DNA of 64,000 nt, taken from positions 886,501 to 950,500 of the forward strand of contig JANPWX010019815.1 of NCBI GenBank assembly GCA_024734555.1, read 5' to 3'. The notes beneath the pieces were generated by a model. The model did no database searches, had not been told where the DNA came from, and saw only the letters and a list, made by a program, of their open reading frames with translations. Below are positions 23,401-35,400 of the stretch, one piece after another. Source of the stretch: Trochalopteron elliotii. Lineage: Eukaryota > Chordata > Aves > Passeriformes > Leiothrichidae. How positions within the stretch are numbered: the stretch's first letter is position 1; each line of letters begins with the position of its first letter. A program made the position numbers and the translations under genes.

Positions 23401-26400
23401 TACAGATGCATAAGTCTACTTTTAAGAAGATATAACATGGTATAAAGATACTAAGAAGAAAATAACAAAGCACTGGAAAAATTCTTATTAGGTTGAGTCA
23501 CAGGTCAGACTTCACGTTTCCATAGTACAGATATCTTATCAAGAAGAGCTCCTGTAGGGTTTGGATCATTAGCTTCAGAAATGAATGCATCTACCTGATC
23601 AAGGACAAGAGCAGACTCTGGGACCCTGTAAGATTATTGTAGCTGGAGCTAGAACAAGTTTTTCAGTTGAGACTTGAACAAATTAAGGTCAACTCAACAG
23701 TACTTTGCAGTTGTTTCTGTTTCTGTTACTTACAGTGTGAAAGCAATGTTCTCACTCTCATCTAGAGTGCCATAGAGAGAGATCAGGAATGGCTGGTCTG
23801 TCTTGGTCATGTTAGTCTTTCCAAAGAAATGGATCTTGACCTGGTAATGAAAGACTGAAAGAATACAAAAGAAAATGCCATTAGAAAAACTCAACCTCCA
23901 AAGAGACAGCTGGTGACAAAACCACCCTGCTTACCTCTGAAAATCCTAGAAATCCTGGAATATGCCAACTTCACTAAAATGAGTTTATTTCCCTGCAGAT
24001 GTCCAGGGAACTATTTTTGTGAGAATGTAAATATTAGCAAGCAAGGCAATCATCATTAAAGAACACCTTTGCAGTTCTTGCAGCTAAACTCTGCACTCAA
24101 GCTTCCACTGTAATAACCCTAGGGTACGCAGTACCACCTTCAAACCTGCTATTGAACACGAAATGCTTGCTATACTTGACCTGAAACAAGTGAACTGTGC
24201 CCTTCTCTTACCAAGGAGGCTTGGTAAAAGGGGAAGAAAAAAAAAATCAACCCACTGACACTGCAGATTAAGCACCAAATGCCAACAGAACACCAGTCTT
24301 GCTGCTGCTCTAACAGTGCAGGAATGTACCTTCTGATTGCTGGTCCACCACACAATGCACACTATAAGCATACCATGGGGTACAGGCAAAGTTAAGGAGG
24401 AAAATAAAGTAGTAAAATCCAACACTATTTTCCTAGCTGAAAGCCTCCCAGTTCTCTCTGGCATTGTCCTTCTCAGACGTCCCACAGCAGCAACTGGCAT
24501 CAAGAAGTGCTGTGATATTTTAACGAAGGCTGGTGCTCCTCTAGCAAGTACAGTACCAAAGACACAAATCTGATGCTTGCATATCTTTAAATAAGGTGCT
24601 CACCAGACTGAGTTCTGCTGATTATTTCCCCAGCAGAAGGAAGTAATCATTTGGATGAAAAACACTGAAAATTTTCCAAGTGATCGGGCAGTGGAGGAAA
24701 CCTAACTTTTGCTACTTAGAAACTTGTTACAAAATACCTTTCTTTTTGTACTCTGCCCCACACCTCAAGGAAGACAACACTTTTCTCTGAGACTTGTATT
24801 CAATGGCAAACTACAGGTCAGCTTCACCCCTGCTCACCACAGGCACCAAAGCACCAATATTTTCACCTGCAGCACATGCCCACCATGACACAGAGCTGAG
24901 CACAAGTACCAGTCTTGCTCACCAGTAGGTAAGGAATACTTACCTTTATAGGGCATCTGAGCACGGGTTTTCAGGTACATTTTGGTGTTTCTCTTTGTTC
25001 TCACTCTGTTGACCTTGTAACCCAAATTGTTGCAGCGGTTCTTGCGGCAGCTCAGGCAGAGGCCCTTCTCAAAGGCCTCCTTTGTGTTGCAGCGGTAGGC
25101 CATGCTGGGCTTTTCTTCATTGAGGAGAGAGTCAATGAAGAGGTGGATGGATCTTTCATGGGAGCATTTCACCAGCTGATCCACATCTTGAAAGAATGAA
25201 AACGTGCAATATGTATACACGCATGCACATAATGATATAAACCCCTAAGCAATGCTGTCAACAAGCACAACAGCTTGTTGGGCTTTATGGCAGAGCTGGG
25301 CTTTACCGGATGACTTTTAAAAGCACTTGAAAGAACATATTCCTGTGCCTCTCAGAGATCTTTCCTTGCAAGATACCTTGCAGGGCTATTCAGGTTTCCC
25401 TCAGAATGTTATACTGTTTGTTTCAGAGCAATCTCACCTCCAAAGCCTTTCTCAGCAATCAGACGCAGTGCTTCCCCCAAATTGCAACCTGGCTGGAAAC
25501 CTCCACCATTGGGATAAATATCAATGTGCCCAACAGGCTTCTGGATCCCAATGCTGCGGTCTGGAGAGCCTCGGGTGTAGGTGTGCAGGACATCCACAAA
25601 CTGAGCATCATCCGGGGAGAGACGGGTGAGTTCATCAGCATACTCAAAGGTAGGACCAGCAGGATCCAGGCCTTTATGGGGCAAACCACAAAGAAAAACT
25701 GCTATTGTCTGCCAAAGATACTGACATTGATAGCAAATGCCAAACTCATGGCTGCCACATTGGGAGTACTGAGTCTTCTGGCAGACATTACAGATAGATC
25801 ATTTAAATAATATTCATGTATACAGGAGGATCAAATGCACTATCTTGAAATGTTGTCACTGATTAAACAAATAAAAGTGTATGCAAACACATGGAAGGAA
25901 GCCCAGCTAACTTCCTCAGAGCTGTAGCATTTCCAGTGGATGGAAGAAACAAGCTCATAAGTATTTTCTCAATGTCTTCCTCTCTTGTCAAGAACTACAG
26001 AATTTGTATCTGAAGTGTCTGAAGAATGGAAAAGTCTTGCTGGCAGCTCCTTGCCAGGGGAACAAGTGGGAAACATAAATGAGGACTTCACTGTCTACAC
26101 ACCTAAGGGGAAGGGGATTATTATGGTAAACTGTCAAGCTGCAGCAACACTAACATCAAAAGAACCCCAGAACTATTCTGCCAGTGAACAAGTACTATCT
26201 CCTGTTCAGACAACTACCTGACAGATGGCTGAAGGGACACGTCTTTTCTGCAGCCCTCAGCTGGGGACAGGCACCTGTGCTGTTCATCCACAGTTAGCTC
26301 CGCTCGGTCTGAGCTGCCTCCCCACCAACTGTGAGGGCTTCAGGGGGAACATTATGTTGCTCCCTGTGCTTTTCCCAGGGAAAGATTCATCCTCAGCACC

Positions 26401-29400
26401 AAGAGTCATTGTGGAGGCATAACACAGGGCTACTGACATGTCAGTGATTTGGCAGCCTCAGTGAAAGCAGAGAAGCTGCAAGTTAGAGAAAAGAAACGCA
26501 GAGGGACTAGAGCTTTGGCCTCATGACTTTAATGTGCCACCTCTCAGGACTTGACATTTCCAGATATGACTGCTGCCTAGCCCACCTCTCAGCATGTTCA
26601 TGGATCTGGGCACACAGCCAGGCTCAGCTGAAAGAGTAAAGAGTGCCATGAGCTAGGCTCCCTTCTGAATGGTGTGGCCAGTCTCTCAGCAACAAAGGCA
26701 CCACAGATGAGCAATTTTCTTAGCCTCATTTGCTGATGCTGGCAATTCTTTTGTCACTGAGATCAGTGCTAGGGGCTCAGCTGTCCAGGTGCTGGGTTGT
26801 AAACCAGCCCCAGAATGCTCATGTCTTGTCTAGCAGATTTCTCATCCTCCAAAAATCACCTTAAACAGACATCTAAGCAGACACAGCAACAGGGCAAATA
26901 TATGTCTTTCCCAAATTCTCACAGTATTATTTACAGCCTAGAGTATTTCTTGAACCTGTTATGATTAACTTTGTAAAAATTGACACTGGATTTCTTCTGG
27001 TTATCTGTCCAGTCTCCCTCTGAGCCCATATAAACTTCTTGCATCTGCATCATCCCAAGGCAAAGGGTTCTGCAGGTATTAAACCTGCTGCAGCAGAATT
27101 TATTTCCTGCTCTGTTTCAATGGCTCCCATCAGCTGCAAGGAATGACTGCCTGGATAAAGACAACCTGCTGAATTTCTCAGGCTGCAAGAGATGCTGTGA
27201 CCTTTTCCAAGCCATAGTTTTGTCAGTCCCCACCACAACCCCCCAAACTACTCTTTTATCAGGGCTTACTCATTTCTTGTAAAGAAGCAAATAAAAGCTT
27301 CTCACTCACCACCTTAGCTGCTATTTTCTGAATCTTTTTCCAGTTCTACCCCAGAAATATCAGCTCTACTGTTTCATTAAATCATGAACACATAACCAAA
27401 GTACTGCCAGCAAGCAACAATTATTCTGGTGATTTTTCAGTGGAACATAACATTTCAGTATGGAGACAGTTGCATCTCTCCAATCACAGGTTTTCTTACC
27501 AGTAATTCTGTTCACCTTCTTTTTAGTCAGGTTCCCAGCAATCCCAGCAGCATGGGCACCTAGACTGTATCCCAGCAAGTGGAGATTGTTGAGAGGATAA
27601 TTGAATTCCTCCTGCAGAAGAGAACAATTGATTTAAAATTCAAAACCAAACACAAAAACATCAGAAGACACAAAATAAAATGTTTTGTTAATACTGGGAT
27701 TTTTGTTTGAGCCATGAATAATAGAAGAAACATTATACATTTATCATGATTTTGTGCCATTGTAGGTTTCTTGATCTAACTAATTTATGGCCAAAATCTA
27801 AACTGAGAGCAATGCAAAATAAAGGACAAAACACAGGGCTGTTTATTTTATAAAGGTTTTCAGTCACCCTCTCCCCACCAGTTTCTGGATCTTCTAAGGC
27901 AGAGCACATTTCCAATATCCAAGGGCTGCTGTATAATACATAGGAACTTGTCTTTCATAGCTACCTCTCACAGAGCCCTCAGAAATACTCTGGGCCCACA
28001 AACCTCAATAAAAAATTTCTGAAAATGCAGTAAAAAAAGGCCTCTGAGTAGGAGATAGCTAGTAAACCAAAGCTGGAATTTTACCAGTCCAGCAAAACTA
28101 CTGTCTGCAAAGAGTTTAACTCCATCTACCCAACAGGAGATGATTAACACAGCTGCATCATTGCTGTTTTGTCTCCTATGACATTACATAGAATGAGAGA
28201 CATGGCTTTACGTCTTACCTCCAACCAGTCAATAAATGTAGCAACATCCTTTCCTACCAGCCTGGTGTAGGCTGCAGACACCGGGTAGTGCTGCTGAGCT
28301 CGAACTAGCCAGTCCACCACAATGACGTTTGAGTCAGGCTCCCTCTTGTACAGAGCATCCACCAGCTTCGGGACCCAACTTTCGTACATCCCTGTCACCT
28401 GTTGGTGTTGGTGATTTTAATTAAAATAGGAGATATGTTAACATATCTGTGAGACACTTCTGCACAGTTTATTGGTTAAAAGGGGGGATTCCTCCTACTT
28501 CCTCTTACCGTCCACCCATGGATCACCACAAAGGTTTTACTGGTATGATTGAAGTTGCACTGTGCCAGGCTGTTCACCTGCCCAGGAACCAGGTAGCAGA
28601 CATCCTCATCAGGATCTGCAGGCGTCCGCAAAGAAAACTTGCTCTCGATTCCCTCAAAATTGCTTTCACTTTCTGCTATAAGAGCACAAAAAATATACAG
28701 CAGTGATTTAGGAGTACTAGGACAAAGTATGAAGGCGTAGGTACAATGTTGGAGAGATATCTGGAACAGTCAAGAAATGGGACGTGTGATTTTCATCTCC
28801 TACAATGCTCAATGGACACAAAACAGCCATGTCAAGAGGAAATCAAAGGGCTCTCTTTCCAAGGTCCTCCTAAAACACTAAGAATCTGCTGAGCTGTCAG
28901 AGAGGTATGAATCCATTTTAAGAGTCAGTATTTTCCCCATTACATTAAGCAGGAAATCTCTTAAGTATCACAAGAGTACAGAAAACTGCACAGAACAGTC
29001 ACAGACAGTCATCCAGGACAGCAGTGTTACTACCATACTATTACATATTTTGGTGGTGTGTCTTCCACATCACCTCACCAATAATCACTGCCTAACAAGG
29101 CCTTTTGTAACACCGTGTAGTTGCAGTGCATTAAAAGCTGTGAAGTCATCACCATTTAAGAAAATACTAGTTTTAAGTTTTGACCAACAAACAGTAGGTG
29201 AGAAGATCAGACACCCATCAGAGAAACCGAACTAGCAAACCAGCAGTCTATTTTGGAGAACATTTCCAGGTCATCTGATAACCTACAGAAAAATAAGCTG
29301 CAGAAAAATATCTTCTGCTACCTGAAGCAGAGGGGAGGAGGGTGGGGAAGGAAGTGCAGATCACGTACTAGTGGTAACAAAATATGTCGTGGCCTGCAAA

Positions 29401-32400
29401 GATCACTCTCTCCAACTTCCAGCTTCAAAATTTAAGTACTCCTTTTCCTGGCAAGACAGAAGTGACTTTAGGCTTCATGTTCACTATTTCCTTTGGGAAG
29501 AAACTTAAATGTCTCCTCTTTTTATGTCTGATTCAACTCTTAAATGCCTCTATGTACAGCATGTCTTGTAATTAACTTTTCAAAACCCAGTTTTGCCCCA
29601 GTTTGGCAATTTGAGTTAGGCAAATATTGATTGCCTGTTTTTCAAGTGCTGTTGAATTTACACCAGCTCTGTCCTGTTCAGCATTGTCTTTCTAGGCATC
29701 AAGACCACCAACCTTTCACAAACTCCTAAACCCACATTAATGAATGGCTCCAAGCCACCATAGGGAATACAAATGGACAAGGTAAGAACGTTATGCTAGG
29801 CACGCAAAACAGATTTCCACTCCTTTTTCCCATTGTAAAAGAGGTTTTCTGTGATAATTGGTGATTTGCATTTCCTGCATAAAGTTGTACTGCATCGCTC
29901 AGGTGATAAATAACTAACAATTCATTTTTTTTCCAAAACAGTTTTTCTAGTCTTCTCATTCAAGCTACCATACACAGCAGGGCACTGACTTATGCCTGAC
30001 CTCACCTCAGGGAGCTCTGTAAAGTCTGGGAAGTCCTTGTTGTGTGTAGAAGGTCACAAGAATCAGGGTCTAGCCTTTAGCATTAGGTCTAAAACCATCA
30101 CACAGGGCCTTGCAACAAATGCTTATGTAGCAGTCTCAGAGAAACTTGTCAGCCATAATCAATGGCTTAACACTGCCCATGTTCAGCAGGATTTCTCACC
30201 TGTCAAAGCAGGAAAGCAAGAACCGTTGACTGAACAGTGGCAGTACTCAGCTTTAGGTTTTGACCTTGACTGTGCTAGGCTGGCTAGCTAATCCAGGATA
30301 ATTACACTGAGGGCCCCCTTCCTGCCGCCTTCCTCCTAAAGAAAGGTGTTTTTCATAGATCTTACCCTTCCTTCTACCAGTAGAAGTATTCACATAATGG
30401 TGGATATAACATTTTATCCACTAATGAAAGGTAAATTTAGCAAACTAACCAAATGCTTGCACCTTTTCTATATTTTTTCATGTTCAAAATTTCTCTTTGG
30501 CATCAACTGACAGTATAAAACACTTTTTTGGAACAAATCTTTAGACCTATTTTATTTATCTTTTAGCCAGAAAAAGAAAAGTCCCAAAGGCCGGTTGGTT
30601 AAATATCAGCTATAACTTTTCACTCAGCTGTGAATCAGTAAAACCTTGAAAGGAACAAGAATAGCTTTCAACTGCAAGCATACAACACTAGGACTTTCAA
30701 TTATGTATATTTCCTCCTAGTACAGGAAGGCGAACAAGAACAGTCCACCTGCTCACTAGCTAATAGTGCTTCCTTTCATACCTAGATATCATTTCCCTTC
30801 TGGATTAAATTTATCTGATAATCATCCAAAATCTAAATTACATTGATATCCTGTCTCGTAGTGTGTTTTCAGTTACAAACACATGCTAGAATTTGCATGT
30901 AAGTTCAGACCACAGCTCTTTTGAAAATAAGCTCATAGGAAATTTACAATTCAAAGGGTACTATACTTAAAGGTACACTTGGAAAAGTGTACAAAGCTTA
31001 GAAAGATTACAGTACAGTGGCACCTGCCCCTGAAGACGTGCAAAGTGCTTCACACATATTTGCATGTTTTAGTCTAAAATAAGTCTTGATGAGGATTTGA
31101 GAACATAAAATCACTGAGATACAGTCACCACTAGGAAAGCAGCAGCTGCAAAGCAACAGCCCAAGAGTCAGGGAAATGGCAGGCAGCCACTTTTCTCATT
31201 TAACTATGTTGTATGAGGAATTAGAAAGTCAGAAGAAATTACTGTTATCATCTTATGGCCACAAAAAGTGTCATGTTATCTTATGTCCACATATGGTCAG
31301 TTCCCAGCAGGCAAGATACCCTTTGGATGAGGGAAGTGTGCGTGTACTGGAGTTTATTACAGACTTCTTCATGGTATGCTCATCATGAAGCTTTCCTCTG
31401 AATTCGCCTGAGCTTGGCTTTGCAAATTCTATACGGCTCAGGGCAGAAGATATATTGTCTACACCAAATGTTGTGCTGCACACATGCTGCAGTACCACCT
31501 CACATCCCAGCTTCTGCAGAATACAGGTACACATAGTCTGTACACACTCACCACACAGGCCAACACCTATATGTACCATGCTTTAAACCTGAAGCAGAGA
31601 AGTTACACAGCATATCACCTCAGAAAACCAGAATTTCCCACTTCTGCTTTCATACCTCATAGTATTTCTTGGTCTATTAAAAAAAAAAATATTCACAACC
31701 AAACTTTGTCATTCATAGACTTTTGCCACAGACCTTTCCTCATAGATTTAAAGGGAGAAGTCTCCTTGAAACATGTCCTGAGCCAGTGAACCACTGGGCC
31801 TCATTCTTAAATTCTTACACAAACAAGTGCAGAGACAGCCAACATACACACTCACCACGGTTTAGTTGTAACTCAAGTTAATTAAACCATGGAAAAACCA
31901 AAAATAGGTTGTTTTCAGCTGAAACGTGGACTTAAAGGTGTTAATTCAGATAAATTCAGAAATTTATCTGAATTAACATCATATTTTTCATAATGCAGAT
32001 ACAGAAATTAGATATCAAGAAATATACATACATCCATGTTGAGATACCAAAGTAGTCTTTCATGACAAGAATCCAAGTCCCATTTCTAAACAAGGCCTTT
32101 GAATAAAAGAGGAAGTAAACATATGCAGACAAAAAGGAAATCCATGCTTTTGCTAAAAACTAGGCTTTCCCAGACACAGTTCAGCAAAGGTACAAAGGCA
32201 TGTGCTGTGTACGGCCAAAGCTTCCAGGCACACAGTTACAAATACAAGCACCTGTTGCAAAACGAAGTTTTCTATCTACTGCTATGTGTTCACAGCTAAC
32301 ATGACCTACAAAGGGATTATTTAGGGAACTGAAGCAGAATTAAGGGAGCAGAATTAAGAATTAAATTACCAGTTCCAGATGGAAGCTGGCTTTTCAGGCT

Positions 32401-35400
32401 GCATCGCCAAAACCTCATCATTTTGTCATGTTATACAAAGTTTTCTGATGCCTTTCTTACACCCCTACTTCCACAATATAAGTTTTCATATTTTTTAAAA
32501 AATGAAAAGCTGTCTTGTGCAGCAAGGTATCAAGAACCTCACAGAACTCGAAGGAAGTGGGGCGGGGGGGGAGGAGTGGGGGGGCCTGGAGAGGCTTACA
32601 AACTGGGAAGTCAGTAGTTTTGTTTTTCCTGTCCAAAGTTTGTGACACTTTGGACTTGCAACTTGTGAAATTCCGTTCAGTTAGGGACTCCTATCAATTA
32701 TCAATTTTGAAAGCATCCCACTGACTTTAGGCATTCTGACACACTAATCAAGAGAATTCAGTTTGAAGTTTCTTTCACAGGAAACCCAAGGCAACTTGGC
32801 AAATTATTTTGAATGTGAGACTATTTACCACTGGTTAGCTGGGTGGAGAATGTGAGTCTTCAGGAAGTAACAACATCTGGACTATTAATGAAAAGTTACA
32901 CTGCCCACATCACAGAGGCTGCCAAAATATGACAACAATGCTTTTGCCAGAATGAGTGCAGCTAAGCTATGGTTTTAAAAGGGAATCTTTGATAAACAAC
33001 CATTTCCTAGCATTATGGACTCAGAAATGGAAATACTATTAGCTAGGTGCAAAGATCCTTAGAAATTATACTGCTAGACTGTATCTACTATAGCCCACAG
33101 AGACATGCATGCACACACATGCACAGCAGCAAACATCTGCACATAACATCAAACATAACATTTACCCGCTGTAGTTGACTGGGCTAAATCTTCCTTCAGC
33201 CAACAATCAGCATTAGGATCACCCATCAATCACTCATACTGAATTCCTGAGAGTTCTGAAGCAAATTCACAGCCAGTTGTAGTAAAGGGCTTATACCACA
33301 GAAAAAGTTATTGTTTCATTTGATCTACACTATAAACTGAGAGCAGACTACTGTGTGTTGCAATCCCAGGAAACCTACCCCATGAGTCAGGTTATTGTTT
33401 AACCTTGCTGCAAAAATATTACAACTTCAAGTTTGTTTATGTATTCCTTAATGGCAGAGTCCTGAGAGTACGTTCTGCTTCACTTCCCAGGTGGGGCCAA
33501 TGGAAAGAGCAACACCTCTGGCACAAGTTCAGAAGATAAGCAAGCACCCCCCAGCTCAAGTTGTGCAGCTGGCAAACTTCAGTTCTCACACTGTGCACAG
33601 GGATGCTCACCCCTCTCCATGGTACTCCCTGTCAAATCTTTACTCAGCTGCAGCTGGGACACTCGAAACTCAATCCAGCAGATACCTAGCCATCCATCAG
33701 TCCCTCTGGGATATCTGGAATTAGTCCAAGACAATTAAAATGCAACCACTGTCAGACTCGGCAGTAATATAGACGTAAGGTTGCATGAGAGAGTCCTATC
33801 ATGCAAGTGCTTCTGCACAGAGGAGATTCCAGCAAACTTTTAGGAGTGCTGGTGATCATGCTAATCTCCAGCACAACTTGATGCCTGAGAGCCTCACCTC
33901 CTCAGAAATGCATTGTTTCTTGAAAGGCCATGTCACAGCTGCCCTGGTATGTCTATCCCAAACACAAGCCATAGAAAAAGCAAGCAGCTCACATCACACA
34001 ACAGTGTAAATATGCTGACTCTGGAATTACATTGGTAAAAATAAGGATGTGACTCTATTCCTAGCAATGTTTTTATCTTTTCCTGGAACACCAACATTTT
34101 CTTCACCTAGAAAGTCTTTTTCTATGTTGCTTTTTAAATAATCTGGATTCCTGGAGGGCTGGATCATGTGTTTTCTGTGGTTTCAAAAAAGTTTTTACAG
34201 GGGTATGACTGGAAAAGTGTGGAACTAAAGGCTTGAATTGCTTTTGGATGAAGACACAACCTGCTTTCATATAACCAACTCCTAAGAAGAAATAATGAAA
34301 TTATTAGTAAGTCTGTGGAAAATCAGTTCCTGCAGGGATGAAAGCTTTCTCTGAGAAGACTTATTTTACTGTATAGAAGTTGGATACTGTGATGAAAACT
34401 GATTTTGACTGTGTCTCATGGCACAAGATTAGATTCAAAGCTAGAATACATTCCTTTCACTGTACCCTAGCACCCCATCCTCTTACTTTTGAATACTTTG
34501 CTTCAGCTTCCTTGTACACAAAGAAGTAACAAAGGCATCCACAGTAGAAAAAATGGCAGTTTATATATTCTGGTTTAGAAACACAAAGCAGCTCTAGGAG
34601 CTACAGCCACCCTTTCTTCTAAGGCCAGAAACTTTTAAAAATAGATACTTTGTATGGGAGATCAATGCAAGAAAGTAAGCCCGTGACAGGGCACTGGTAA
34701 CAATATTTGAAGAGCTTTTTTTTAGTTTTTAAGCTTGAGGAGGAGTAGGTCTCCTAAAACTAGCCTCTTTGTTCGTAACAGCTTCGATTACCTTGTGATT
34801 AATTGAGAGAACATTAGTGAGAACCTAGCACCATTTGCACATCTTCCACTTCCTGTAGCCTGGACAGGTTGTCTATGCACAAGTGCAGGTACAACAGACA
34901 GAGTGCAAACACAGCCATAAGTGAACTAGAGAGAGTAAATCTCTCCGTTCACTTTTCCCCGAGTGGATTCTGCTCATTACAGGCTTAACTACAACTCGAA
35001 CACATTACCACGTTAACGATGAAATTCAGCCTTGCCTTGTCTAGGATCGAGAAGCTAGGAAGCTGGGATGGATGAGTCCCACGGAGGAGGAAGCCGAGGG
35101 ACCTTACCGTGGTGCTACTGCTGTGCACATCCCTTGCTGGGGCAAGGGGCTCTCGTAAGACACCTTGTCTCTGGGAAAAAAAGGACATCCCAAATCTCAA
35201 CAGGTCGCGCATTCAGCCCGGCAGGTTGTGCCTGAGTTTGGGCTGGGGCATAGGCTCCAGGTCTCTCCTAACGGGACAGAGGTTCCCCCAGTGTCGCTCT
35301 CCAGCGCCCTGCTAGCCCACTCCGCGACTCCACTCCCGGGTCCCGCAGCATCCCAAATACCCCGGGATAGCTTCACAAAGGAAAGATTGCAAACTCCCCT

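Noticed and set aside
24084..24503. 139-codon minus-strand frame inside LPL intron 6
   Set aside because: Sits between perfectly spliced exons, has no known similarity, and no splice sites would join it to LPL in frame.
25327..25810. Plus-strand open frames over LPL exon 5
   Set aside because: Antisense shadows of the conserved exon.
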